64,000 bases of DNA from the NCBI RefSeq assembly GCF_042655305.1, contig NZ_JBHSLR010000009.1, one strand, 5' to 3'. Below are positions 27,666-35,991 of this stretch, piece after piece. This DNA comes from Arcanobacterium_A bovis. GTDB taxonomy: Bacteria; Actinomycetota; Actinomycetes; Actinomycetales; Actinomycetaceae. Under the pieces are notes generated by a model. The model had not been told where the DNA came from. It did not search any database and saw only the letters and a program-made list of their open reading frames with translations. Both the position numbers and the translations under genes were made by a program. Within the stretch, counting starts at the first letter, position 1. Every line of letters begins with the position of its first letter.

Positions 27666-28834
27666 ATAAAATAGAAAAATTGATCGCTCAGTTGTGTCCC
27701 GATGGTGTGCCGTACGATCAGCTTGGAAATCTTTTAAATTACGAACAACCAACAAGGTATTTGGTTAAGAGCAACGATTATTTCAGCGACGCTCCTATAC
27801 CTGTTCTGACAGCTGGACAAACCTTTATACTGGGTTACACTCGCGAGACTGAAGGTATATATGAAGCGAGTAAGGAAGACCCAGTCATTATCTTTGATGA
27901 CTTCACCACTGCTTTTCAGTGGGTTGACTTTCCATTCAAAGCAAAGTCTTCTGCCATGAAGATGCTTACGCCAAAAACAGGTGATTCTACGACATTGCGA
28001 TTTCTTTTTCATCTGCTTCAGACGATCCAATATTCTCCTCAAAACCATGCAAGGCAATGGATCGGAACTTATTCAAACTTTAGGATTCCAGTACCGCCAT
28101 TGGAAGTCCAAGAAGAAATCGTCCGAATTCTCGACTCTTTCACGCAGCTGGAAGCGGAGCTGGAAGCGGAGCTAGAAGCCCGAAAACACCAATTTACGCA
28201 CTATTGCAACCATGCATTTTCTACAGAGAAGATACAAGAAAAATCTTTAGGCGAGATGGGTGATTTTCGAAGAGGAACTTCTTTTCAGAAGATTCATATT
28301 CAAGATTACGGAATTCCTGCCATTCATTACGGAGAAATCTTCACGTATTATGGTTCACAGGCAAACAAAACGCGTTCATTTGTTGCTCCGGAAAGATTTG
28401 CAAAAAAAAGAACTGCTTGGCCGGGTGATGTAATTTTGGCAACTACAAGTGAGAATGATGAAGATGTCGCAAAGGCTGTTGCGTGGCTTGGATCGGAAAG
28501 AATTGTCATCAGCAACGATGCGCTCATCTACCGCTCAGACAAACTCGAGCCAAGATATTTTTCTTACTTCATCCGATCAGATAATTTCCAAAACCAAAAA
28601 AAGAAGTTCCTTACGGGGACAAAGGTGCGACGAATCTCAGCGCAGTCATTGATGAAGATTGACATACCAGTCCCACCCCTGGACGAACAGAAGCGCATCG
28701 CTGATATCCTCGATATGTTTGATGCTTTAGCGAATGACATTTCGTCTGGTCTACCTGTGGAAATCGAGGCGCGCCGCAAACAATACGAGTATTATCGAGA
28801 TAAGTTACTAAGCTTTGAGGAGCTCCCGGCATGA
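27662..28834 (+). CDS. hsdS: Type I restriction-modification system, specificity subunit HsdS
   Basis: 390 residues with two target-recognition domains (about 1-135 and 205-340), each followed by a conserved helical spacer: PPLEVQEEIVRILDSF and PPLDEQKRIADILDMF. The two domains differ, so the recognised site should be bipartite and asymmetric. In the central spacer the protein reads LEAELEAELEAR (163-174) from tandem 12-bp DNA repeats, at the place where copy number in EcoR124-type systems sets the gap between half-sites. GTG start overlapping the hsdM stop. The stop overlaps hsdR (ATGA). Confidence 0.94.
   Translation: MNKIEKLIAQLCPDGVPYDQLGNLLNYEQPTRYLVKSNDYFSDAPIPVLTAGQTFILGYTRETEGIYEASKEDPVIIFDDFTTAFQWVDFPFKAKSSAMKMLTPKTGDSTTLRFLFHLLQTIQYSPQNHARQWIGTYSNFRIPVPPLEVQEEIVRILDSFTQLEAELEAELEARKHQFTHYCNHAFSTEKIQEKSLGEMGDFRRGTSFQKIHIQDYGIPAIHYGEIFTYYGSQANKTRSFVAPERFAKKRTAWPGDVILATTSENDEDVAKAVAWLGSERIVISNDALIYRSDKLEPRYFSYFIRSDNFQNQKKKFLTGTKVRRISAQSLMKIDIPVPPLDEQKRIADILDMFDALANDISSGLPVEIEARRKQYEYYRDKLLSFEELPA
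28147..28180 (+). repeat. 12-bp tandem repeat in the HsdS central spacer
   Basis: Two identical GCTGGAAGCGGA copies (28147-28158, 28159-28170) and a degenerate partial third (28171-28180). In frame they encode repeated Leu-Glu-Ala-Glu, so gain or loss of a copy adds or removes exactly four residues. Confidence 0.9.
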
Positions 28835-31800
28835 TTGAAGAAGTCCAGCAAATCCCTGGTACTGCAAGAAAATATGATCCGATTGCTTCGAGCGACGAAT
28901 CGACCATTGTTGCTGAATACGTACCTGATTCCAAGTCTGAGAAAACCTATCAAAGTGAAGCCCAACTAGAGTCGGAATTTATTAAGATTCTTGAGAGCCA
29001 AGCATATGAGCGTCTTGTGATTACTTCGGAATCAGATCTGATTGCCAATCTTCGCAAACAACTCGAAATCTTAAATGGCATCACATTTTCTGACACTGAA
29101 TGGACTCAGTTCTTTCAAAAGTCAATCGCTTGCGCCAGCGAAGGAATCGAAGAAAAAACACATACTATTCAAGAAGACCGTGTGAAGATTCTTGAACGTG
29201 AAGATGGAACGATTAAAAATATCTCGCTCATTGACACAGAAAATATTCACAACAATCGGCTTCAAATTATTAACCAATACGAAGTTCCTAGTGCAGTGGA
29301 AGATACTCTTCGTGGCGGTCGTTATACAAACAGATATGACGTAACGATATTGGTAAACGGATTGCCCGTCGTCCACGTTGAATTAAAGCGTCGTGGTGTA
29401 GACCTACGCGAAGCGTTCAACCAAATTAACCGCTACCAGCGCGATAGCTTTTGGGCTGGTTCAGGATTATTCGAATATATTCAACTTTTCGTCATCTCTA
29501 ACGGTACGCTCACCAAATACTACTCAAACACGACTCGCAATAGTCACATTAAAGAGAACCAAAAGCGCGGTTCTGGCCGCAAAACGTCCAATAGTTTCGA
29601 ATTCACTTCATGGTGGGCAGATGCAAGTAACAAACCCATCCAAGAATTGACTGATTTTGCAAAAACCTTCTTCGCAAAACACACAATCCTTAACATTCTC
29701 ACCAAATATTGTGTGCTTACAGCTGATCAGACGCTTCTCGTGATGCGTCCATACCAAATAGTTGCTGCAGAACGAATCCTGCAAAAGATCAAAATCTCAG
29801 TGAATTATCCAAAAAAGCTGGGCACCCCAGATGCAGGTGGATACATTTGGCATACCACCGGATCAGGAAAGACGCTAACATCCTTCAAAACAGCGCAACT
29901 AGCAACAAAGGTTTCCAGCGTAGACAAGGTGCTTTTCGTCGTCGACAGAAAAGACCTCGACTACCAAACCATGCGTGAATATGAGCGATTCGAGCCTGGA
30001 GCAGCAAACTCAAACGCGAACACCGCCGTCTTAAAACGCCAGCTAGAAGATCCCAAAGCTCGAATCATCATTACTACTATCCAAAAGCTATCGGGATTTA
30101 TCAAGAGCAATAAAAACCATGACGTTTTTGGAAAACACGTGGTCATCATTTTTGACGAATGCCATCGTTCGCAATTTGGTGATATGCACGTAGCAATCAC
30201 CAAATCGTTTAAAAAATACAATATGTTCGGCTTCACCGGTACACCGATTTTCGCAGCAAATGCGGGTAGCGGGGGAGGAGCAAACCTCCGAACTACCGAA
30301 CAAGCTTTTGGCGATAAGCTGCATACCTACACGATCGTAGACGCGATTACTGATAAGAACGTTCTTCCATTCAAAATCGATTACATCAATACCGTTAAAT
30401 CCGGCTTGGTGGAAGACAAACAAATTTCGGCTATCGATACTGAAAAAGTATTGCTTTCGCCTGAACGAATCAGCCAAATCGTTCAGTACACGCTGGAGCA
30501 TTTCGATCAAAAGACTAAACGGGAAACATCGTACCAACATTCCGTTGTGGTAAATGTTCCTGAGTCCACGCGTAATAGAAAGCAACAAGAAGCAATTAGC
30601 CAAAAGAAACGCGTATATGGCTTTAACGCTATATTTGCAACCGCTTCTATTCACGCTGCGAAGAAATACTACGAAGAATTTGCGCGGCAACAAGCCAACC
30701 GACCCGACGACAAACGTTTAAAAATCGGCATGATTTACTCGTACGGAGTGAATGATGAAGTTGATGGACTGCTTGAAGATGAAGCCTTTGATGCTGAAGA
30801 ATTAACGCCCGATGCACGAGTATTTTTAGACAACGCAATTGCGGATTACAACGCAATGTTTGGAACCTCCTACGACACCAGCGCCGATAAATTCCAAAAC
30901 TATTACAAAGACTTATCGATGCGGCTCAAGAACCGCGAACTTGATTTAGTAATTGTTGTGAACATGTTCTTAACAGGCTTTGACGCAACAACACTAAACA
31001 CACTTTTTGTGGACAAGAACCTGCGAGCACACGGACTCATCCAGGCATTCTCACGAACCAATCGAATCCTGAACTCGGTTAAGACATGCGGAAATATCGT
31101 TGCGTTTAGGAACCTAGAACCCGAAACAAATTCGGCCCTCGAACTTTTTGGAAATAAAGATGCTCGAGGAATCGTTCTTTTGAAACCGTTTGCGGAATAT
31201 TACGAACAGTATTCGCACAAGCTTGCCGAATTCACTGAGCAATTCCCACTGGGAGAGCAGATCATTGGGGAAGAAGCAGCAAAAGAATTCATAAATCAAT
31301 TTGGAGCTATTCTGCGGCTCAACAATATTTTGACATCCTTTGACGAATTCGCCGAAAAGAACCAACTTAGCGAACGTGACTTCCAAGACTATCGCAGTAT
31401 TTACTTGGATATCTACGCGGAGATGCGCCCTCGAATCGAAAAAGAAATCGTTAACGATGACGTAGTTTTCGAAATCGAGCTCGTTAAACAAGTTGAAGTA
31501 AACGTTGATTACATCTTGTTACTGGTCGAAAAATATCGTGCAAAGAAAGGCAACGGAGAAGATAAAGAAATCCGAGCCGAAATCTCCAGAGCATTGGCTT
31601 CTAGCCCGTCGCTTCGTAACAAACGTGACTTGGTGGAAGAATTCGTCGATTCCATATCTGCAAAGAGTGATGTGGACACCGAATGGGCTGCTTATATTGC
31701 TGCCCGTAAAGTCGCTGAACTTGAAGAGATTATCGATCGAGAGAATTTGAAATCCCAACAGACTCGGGACTTTATGAATCAAGCTTTTACGTATGGAGAG

Positions 31801-31953
31801 CTGCAAACACGCGGAACGGAAATCATGAAGATTCTGCCTCCCGTTTCACGTTTTGGAAATACTTTAGGTGAAAGCGCGAGCGAGAAGAAACGCCGCGTAG
31901 TTAGTGTGCTTTCGGATTACTTCAACCGGTTCTTTGGGTTGAGTGAGAGCTGA
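28831..31953 (+). CDS. hsdR: Type I restriction endonuclease subunit HsdR
   Basis: 1040 residues, full length. The N-terminal nuclease domain has the PD-(D/E)XK pattern: RYDV (Asp170) and VELKRRG (Glu184, Lys186). The translocase motor has Walker A HTTGSGKT (341-348), motif II DECH (442-445), motif III GFTGTPIF and a later MFLTGFDATTLNTLFVDK with QAFSRTNR (motif VI). A helical C-terminus binds the methylase core. All key residues are present, so the enzyme looks functional. Its ATG overlaps the hsdS stop. Confidence 0.95.
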   Translation: MIEEVQQIPGTARKYDPIASSDESTIVAEYVPDSKSEKTYQSEAQLESEFIKILESQAYERLVITSESDLIANLRKQLEILNGITFSDTEWTQFFQKSIACASEGIEEKTHTIQEDRVKILEREDGTIKNISLIDTENIHNNRLQIINQYEVPSAVEDTLRGGRYTNRYDVTILVNGLPVVHVELKRRGVDLREAFNQINRYQRDSFWAGSGLFEYIQLFVISNGTLTKYYSNTTRNSHIKENQKRGSGRKTSNSFEFTSWWADASNKPIQELTDFAKTFFAKHTILNILTKYCVLTADQTLLVMRPYQIVAAERILQKIKISVNYPKKLGTPDAGGYIWHTTGSGKTLTSFKTAQLATKVSSVDKVLFVVDRKDLDYQTMREYERFEPGAANSNANTAVLKRQLEDPKARIIITTIQKLSGFIKSNKNHDVFGKHVVIIFDECHRSQFGDMHVAITKSFKKYNMFGFTGTPIFAANAGSGGGANLRTTEQAFGDKLHTYTIVDAITDKNVLPFKIDYINTVKSGLVEDKQISAIDTEKVLLSPERISQIVQYTLEHFDQKTKRETSYQHSVVVNVPESTRNRKQQEAISQKKRVYGFNAIFATASIHAAKKYYEEFARQQANRPDDKRLKIGMIYSYGVNDEVDGLLEDEAFDAEELTPDARVFLDNAIADYNAMFGTSYDTSADKFQNYYKDLSMRLKNRELDLVIVVNMFLTGFDATTLNTLFVDKNLRAHGLIQAFSRTNRILNSVKTCGNIVAFRNLEPETNSALELFGNKDARGIVLLKPFAEYYEQYSHKLAEFTEQFPLGEQIIGEEAAKEFINQFGAILRLNNILTSFDEFAEKNQLSERDFQDYRSIYLDIYAEMRPRIEKEIVNDDVVFEIELVKQVEVNVDYILLLVEKYRAKKGNGEDKEIRAEISRALASSPSLRNKRDLVEEFVDSISAKSDVDTEWAAYIAARKVAELEEIIDRENLKSQQTRDFMNQAFTYGELQTRGTEIMKILPPVSRFGNTLGESASEKKRRVVSVLSDYFNRFFGLSES

Positions 31954-31985
31954 AATTTTGCAGAACAATGTGAAGGATCGGAAAT

Positions 31986-32474
31986 ATGGCTGAGCCGCAA
32001 GACTATGACGTAAGAGATTTCGCCATGATTTTAAATCAATTGCCAGACTGGATGCCGATTTCTAAAGCGTATCATTTCGCTCCCGGAACAATCTCAAACT
32101 GGACATATAGCTGTGAACGTGAGCATATGGTTGATTGGTTTTTGAGTCAGGCAACAAATGGAGGCGGTTCATATACTCGTGATAATCCAAACCGTTCGGC
32201 AAAACGAACCTATAACCGACTATCGAATTCTGGATCGATACTTTGGATAAACGAGGCGCTGGGTGCTGATCGCGAACGTGTAAAAGAAGCTGCTCATGCC
32301 GCTGGTGAAGTTACTGATCACCGTGCGCGTTGTAAAATTGTACGTGAATATTTTCCTTGGGATTCTGTACTGGAACTAGTGAACCAATACCTGTTAAATA
32401 ACCCAAATCAAAAACCCGTATCGCGAAATCGAAAAATGACAAGGATGGCGCGTGATGCACGGCGTCGTAAATAA
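31986..32474 (+). CDS. Unrecognised protein downstream of hsdR
   Basis: 162 residues, not recognised with confidence. The N-terminal part may hold a helix-turn-helix-like segment (ISKAYHFAPGTISNWTYS, about 26-43). The middle is rich in Gly, Asn, Ser and Tyr (NGGGSYTRDNPNRSAKRTYNR), then LWINEALGADRERVKEAA and PWDSVLEL, and it ends in a strongly basic tail (RNRKMTRMARDARRRK). No membrane helix or signal peptide. AAGGATCGGAA lies upstream of the ATG. It begins 32 nt after hsdR on the same strand, so it may be an operon member. From memory, the ALWxAEALG...PW pattern recurs in actinobacterial hypothetical proteins, but the function is unknown. Confidence 0.7.
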   Translation: MAEPQDYDVRDFAMILNQLPDWMPISKAYHFAPGTISNWTYSCEREHMVDWFLSQATNGGGSYTRDNPNRSAKRTYNRLSNSGSILWINEALGADRERVKEAAHAAGEVTDHRARCKIVREYFPWDSVLELVNQYLLNNPNQKPVSRNRKMTRMARDARRRK

Positions 32475-32511
32475 TGAACGGTGATCGACAATAGTTGCAT
32501 TCGCTAAACCC

Positions 32512-32564
32512 TTGTTTTTAAGCCAAATACACCTTATTGTAGAAACGTACCTACAATAAGGAGG
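32512..32564 (+). promoter_or_regulatory. Promoter and operator of the Phd/VapC operon
   Basis: TTGTTT (32512-32517), 17 nt, TATTGT (32535-32540) make a plausible promoter. A perfect 11-bp inverted repeat, CCTTATTGTAG / CTACAATAAGG (32532-32542 and 32551-32561, 8-nt spacer), covers the -10 box, and its right arm runs into the ribosome site AAGGAGG (32558-32564). This suits autorepression by the antitoxin and could also hide the ribosome site in the mRNA. Confidence 0.65.
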
Positions 32565-32570
32565 CTCGAT

Positions 32571-32819
32571 ATGGCGGTTACCCTTTCGGCACGGGAATTT
32601 AATCAAGACGTGAGTGCTGCTAAGCGCGCTGCTGCTGATGGGCCAGTTGTGATTACTGATCGTGGGAATCCTGCTTTCGTTTTGATGTCGATTGACGACT
32701 ATAAGAAATTGTCTGTAGTTGAGGATAACCTCATTTCTTTGCTTTCTATGCGTGAGGCTTCGGAAATCGAATTTGAATTTGAAAAGGCTCAGCTCGATTT
32801 GAAAGTTCCCGAGTTCTGA
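32571..32819 (+). CDS. Phd/YefM-family antitoxin
   Basis: 82 residues. The N-terminal Phd fold is recognisable by SAREFNQDVSAAKRAA, a short loop with VVITDRGNPAFVLMSIDDYKKL, and an acidic C-terminal tail (EFEFEKAQLD) that should cap the toxin. A near-perfect AAGGAGG lies 6 nt upstream of the ATG. The last base of the stop is the first base of the toxin ATG. A different antitoxin family from the upstream FitA-like gene. Confidence 0.9.
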   Translation: MAVTLSAREFNQDVSAAKRAAADGPVVITDRGNPAFVLMSIDDYKKLSVVEDNLISLLSMREASEIEFEFEKAQLDLKVPEF

Positions 32820-33247
32820 TGTTCCTGTTAGATACGAACGTAATTAGCGAGATTAGGAAACCACAATCGCGCATTGATGCAAATGTGAAGCAATGGTTTG
32901 CGGATAAGTCACCGCTTGAATGCTACCTCTCCTCGACAACTATTTATGAAATCGAAGTGGGTATCGTCCAGATATACCGAAAAGATAGGCGTCAAGCAGG
33001 GGTTTTGCGGGATTGGTTGGAAAACCATGTACTCACGGCTTTCGAAAATCGAATACTGCCAATGGATACTGCGGTGGCGCGTGCAGCAGCGAATCTCCAA
33101 AAACGCAGAATCTTACCGTACCGTGACTGCATCATTGGGGCTACAGCATTAGTAAACGGCTTAACGATGGTTACGCGCAATACGGCGGACTTTGAAACAA
33201 TGCCGATTCCGCTGGTGAATCCATGGAATATCACATCAGCTGAGTAA
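32819..33247 (+). CDS. VapC/FitB-like PIN-domain toxin
   Basis: 142 residues. PIN-domain motifs: FLLDTNVISEIRKP (Asp5), TIYEIEVGI (Glu), LPYRDCIIGATA (Asp) and TMVTRNTADF at the C-terminal metal site. Predicted to be an RNase inhibited by the Phd-type protein encoded just before it, with one base of overlap. It is the last gene of the island; rarA and ribosomal genes resume about 100 nt downstream. Confidence 0.9.
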   Translation: MFLLDTNVISEIRKPQSRIDANVKQWFADKSPLECYLSSTTIYEIEVGIVQIYRKDRRQAGVLRDWLENHVLTAFENRILPMDTAVARAAANLQKRRILPYRDCIIGATALVNGLTMVTRNTADFETMPIPLVNPWNITSAE

Positions 33248-33337
33248 AACAGATTCTCAGGTATCGATGAGGATTCGGCTAACTGACGCCTTCTATTAAA
33301 TAGCCATTTCCAAAGTACCTAAACATCTCAAGCCCGC

Positions 33338-33352
33338 TACTATTGAACCGTG
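33338..33352 (+). promoter_or_regulatory. -10 box for a leaderless rarA transcript
   Basis: TACTAT (33338-33343) followed by exactly 6 nt and the GTG start codon, with no ribosome site. The -35 region is not obvious. Confidence 0.5.
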
Positions 33353-34690
33353 GACCTTTTTTCAGACGCAACACTTGATGATTCCGGCACGCCCAAACAC
33401 GAGCATGCCCCGCTCGCGGTACGTATGCGTCCGCGCGCTATCGGCGAAGTCCTCGGGCAAGATCATCTGTTGAAACCTGGGCAACCACTGCGCCGGCTGA
33501 TCGAAGGGAACGGGAACGGAGCGCCGTCGTCGATCTTCTTGTGGGGACCACCGGGCATCGGGAAGACGACGCTCGCGTACCTTTGTGCGGGGGCTTCTGG
33601 ACGAATATTTACCGAAGTTTCTGCGGTATCTGCGGGAGTTAAAGAACTGCGCGCAGTCATTGACGAGGCAAAACATCGACTCTTCATCGACGGCAAAGAA
33701 ACAATCCTTTTTGTCGATGAGGTCCATCGATTCTCCAAAACCCAACAGGATGCCCTGCTGCCCGCCGTCGAAAATCGATGGGTGATTTTGGTAGCTGCCA
33801 CCACTGAAAATCCGTCGTTTTCAGTGATTTCTCCGCTGCTATCGAGATCACTACTTCTCACCTTACATCCGCTCTCGCCTCAAGATATCGAAACCTTAAT
33901 TCAACGAGCTTTAACTGATGAGCGCGGGTTAGACGGTAAATATGAGATTTCGCCAGACGCGCTCGAAGCGATTGTAAGATTTGCGGGTCAAGATGCACGT
34001 CGGTCGCTAACGATTCTCGAAGCTGCCGCGGCGCGAGCAGATAGCACAATCGAATTGGCCGACGTCGAAGCCTCAGTTGACTCCTACGCCGTACGTTACG
34101 ATCGCGACGGAGACCAGCATTACGACGTGATCTCCGCGTTCATTAAATCTATTCGTGGCTCGGACGCGGACGCGGCGATTCATTATTTGGCTCGTATGCT
34201 CGAAGCTGGGGAAGACCCTCGTTTTGTTGCGCGCAGGCTGATGATTTCCGCTGCGGAAGACGTCGGAATGGCCGATCCTTCTGCGCTACAGACGGCGACG
34301 GCGGCCGCCCAATCGGTTGCGCTCGTGGGAATGCCAGAGGCTCGAATTATTCTTGCCGAAGCGGTGGTTCACCTTGCCACTGCGCCTAAATCAAACCGTG
34401 CATATAACGCGATAAACAGCGCAATCGCAGATGTTCGCGAAGGCAAGATCGGACCAGTTCCGATGCATTTGCGTGATAAATCGGTCAAGGCTTCGCGTAT
34501 CGCTGCTAAGCAGAGCGGTAAAGACCGTGACTATATTTATGCGCATGATGAGCCAGGAGCAATCGCGCGCCAGACCTATCTTCCCGAAGAGCTACTGGGC
34601 ACTGTCTATTATGAACCCAGTGATCGCGGATATGAGGCAAACGTCACCGCGCGATTGGAGAGAATTAATAAAGCTCTGGGCAAAGAATAG
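33350..34690 (+). CDS. rarA: Replication-associated recombination protein RarA (MgsA)
   Basis: AAA+ ATPase acting at stalled replication forks, related to clamp loaders. 446 residues, normal length. Walker A GPPGIGKTT (66-74), Walker B FVDEVHRF, sensor VAATTENPSF and the C-terminal MgsA tetramerisation part (AKQSGKDRDYIYAHDEPGAI, LPEELLGTVYYEPSDRGYE). GTG start, probably leaderless. The interval aspS...rarA-rpsD is conserved in actinobacteria and here is interrupted by the defence island. Confidence 0.96.
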   Translation: MDLFSDATLDDSGTPKHEHAPLAVRMRPRAIGEVLGQDHLLKPGQPLRRLIEGNGNGAPSSIFLWGPPGIGKTTLAYLCAGASGRIFTEVSAVSAGVKELRAVIDEAKHRLFIDGKETILFVDEVHRFSKTQQDALLPAVENRWVILVAATTENPSFSVISPLLSRSLLLTLHPLSPQDIETLIQRALTDERGLDGKYEISPDALEAIVRFAGQDARRSLTILEAAAARADSTIELADVEASVDSYAVRYDRDGDQHYDVISAFIKSIRGSDADAAIHYLARMLEAGEDPRFVARRLMISAAEDVGMADPSALQTATAAAQSVALVGMPEARIILAEAVVHLATAPKSNRAYNAINSAIADVREGKIGPVPMHLRDKSVKASRIAAKQSGKDRDYIYAHDEPGAIARQTYLPEELLGTVYYEPSDRGYEANVTARLERINKALGKE

Positions 34691-34693
34691 TGC

Positions 34694-34779
34694 TAAACTA
34701 GCTGAGTTGCTCATCGTCATGAGGAGCAATAGACCTGGGATCTTAGCCAAACAAGGTTGATCCCGCAGCTTAAAGCTGC
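34694..34779 (+). promoter_or_regulatory. rpsD promoter and structured leader
   Basis: TGCTAAACT (34691-34699) at the end of rarA fits an extended -10. The leader then holds three short hairpins in a row: TTGCTC/GAGCAA (34707-34712, 34724-34729), GGGATC/GATCCC (34737-34742, 34759-34764) and GCAGCT/AGCTGC (34765-34770, 34774-34779). The ribosome site ACAGGAGATA follows. This may be the target for S4 autoregulation; that is inference. Confidence 0.4.
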
Positions 34780-34803
34780 GCCAAAAGTCGACAGGAGATA
34801 AAA

Positions 34804-35424
34804 ATGGCTGGAAATCGTTCCCGCAAGGCTGTTCGTCAGTCACGTGCGCTGGGCATTGCTCTCACCCCTAAGGCTGAGAAGTACATGCAGCGTCGTCCAT
34901 ACCGTCCAGGTGAGCATGGTCGTGGCCGTGTTAAGGAATCTGACTACTCGGTACGTTTGAAGGAAAAGCAGCGTCTTCGCGCTCAGTACGGTATTCGTGA
35001 AGCTCAGATGCGTAAGGTTTGGGAAGAAGCACGTCGCGCTGAGGGTATGTCCGGTGAGAACCTCATTGAGTTGCTCGAAATGCGTCTCGATGCACTTGTT
35101 CTTCGCGCTGGATTTGCTCGCACCATTGCGCAGGCTCGTCAGGTAGTTGTACACCGTCACATTCTCGTTGACGGTCAGCTTGTTGATCGCCCATCGTTCC
35201 GCGTAAAGCCAGGTCAGGTAGTTCAGGTGAAGCCACGTTCGCAGGCTTCCTCGCAGTTCATGGTTGCTGCTCAAGGTCAGCACGCAGATGTTCTGCCAAT
35301 TGTTCCTGATTACCTCAAGGTTGAGCTTGAGAAGCTTCGCTTCGAGCTCGTTCGCCGTCCAAAGCGTGCTGAAGTGCCAGTTACGTGTGACGTTCAGATG
35401 GTCGTCGAGCACTACTCGCGATAA
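34804..35424 (+). CDS. rpsD: 30S ribosomal protein S4
   Basis: 206 residues. Primary 16S rRNA-binding protein that starts assembly of the small-subunit body. The sequence is of the zinc-less type: the N-terminal region SRKAVRQSRALGIALTPKAEKYMQRRPYRP split over two motifs lacks the four cysteines of the Zn form. The S4 RNA-binding domain is clear (RLDALVLRAGFA, QARQVVVHRHILVDG). Strong AGGAGATAAAA site before the ATG. Monocistronic, between rarA and a terminator, unlike the alpha-operon location in enterobacteria. Confidence 0.97.
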   Translation: MAGNRSRKAVRQSRALGIALTPKAEKYMQRRPYRPGEHGRGRVKESDYSVRLKEKQRLRAQYGIREAQMRKVWEEARRAEGMSGENLIELLEMRLDALVLRAGFARTIAQARQVVVHRHILVDGQLVDRPSFRVKPGQVVQVKPRSQASSQFMVAAQGQHADVLPIVPDYLKVELEKLRFELVRRPKRAEVPVTCDVQMVVEHYSR

Positions 35425-35434
35425 TCTCTTTGGT

Positions 35435-35469
35435 ACAGCGCGCTACGGAGTCGCCGTAGCGCGCTGTTT
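35435..35469 (+). terminator. Intrinsic terminator after rpsD
   Basis: 14-nt perfect arms (35435-35448 and 35454-35467), G+C-rich, loop AGTCG, followed by a short T stretch (TTTC). Confidence 0.85.
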
Positions 35470-35496
35470 CATATCTGGAGGATATAAGATAGGGAT

Positions 35497-35937
35497 ATGG
35501 AACCTATAACGCTTGGTCAGATTGCAGGAATAATTGCCGCACTCGCTTTCCTAGTACTTGTATATTTTTCAATTCGTCCGCTTATGAAGCTCGGACGCGT
35601 GCTTGATCGCATGGCTGAATCTCTGCGTGAGCTGACCGAGCACACTCTGCCTGCTATTGACGAAGCTGCAAAAACTGTGGCGGAAGCAAACTATCAAGTG
35701 AAGAAACTTGATGCTATTACGGACGCAGCTGCTCGTACGTCGGAAGACATTTCGGCGATGACCACCTTGGTAACGTCAACTGTCGGTGCTCCATTTTTGG
35801 CAGTTCGTAGGGGAGCCGAAAAGGTTAAAGGTGCGTTTGGAATGTCGAATTCAAATGCCGCTGCGAATGTTCCAGATTTGGGATCGAAACCATATAACGC
35901 GCCTGAGACGAACGAAACGTCTGGATCGTCGTCGTAA
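35497..35937 (+). CDS. DUF948 domain-containing membrane protein
   Basis: 146 residues. One N-terminal membrane helix (about 8-27, IAGIIAALAFLVLVYFSI), then a long amphipathic helical region (LGRVLDRMAESLRELTEHTLPAIDEAAKTV) and a flexible Ser/Asn/Pro-rich end. This matches the DUF948 family often found between rpsD and alaS in actinobacteria. Function is unknown. The ATG follows GGAGGATATAAGATAGGGAT, with GGAGG some distance upstream. Confidence 0.85.
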   Translation: MEPITLGQIAGIIAALAFLVLVYFSIRPLMKLGRVLDRMAESLRELTEHTLPAIDEAAKTVAEANYQVKKLDAITDAAARTSEDISAMTTLVTSTVGAPFLAVRRGAEKVKGAFGMSNSNAAANVPDLGSKPYNAPETNETSGSSS

Positions 35938-35991
35938 TAATATTAGTTTGAGTTTTGACAATTATAGACTTGAGAAGATTTGAGGATTGAT

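Noticed and set aside
25138..33349. Prophage or integrative element
   Set aside because: No integrase, phage structural gene, tRNA end or direct repeat is visible at the island borders.
35938..35991. T-box or separate promoter upstream of alaS (TTGACA at 35955)
   Set aside because: No T-box sequence (TGGNACC type), and no -10 box at 16-18 nt from the TTGACA.
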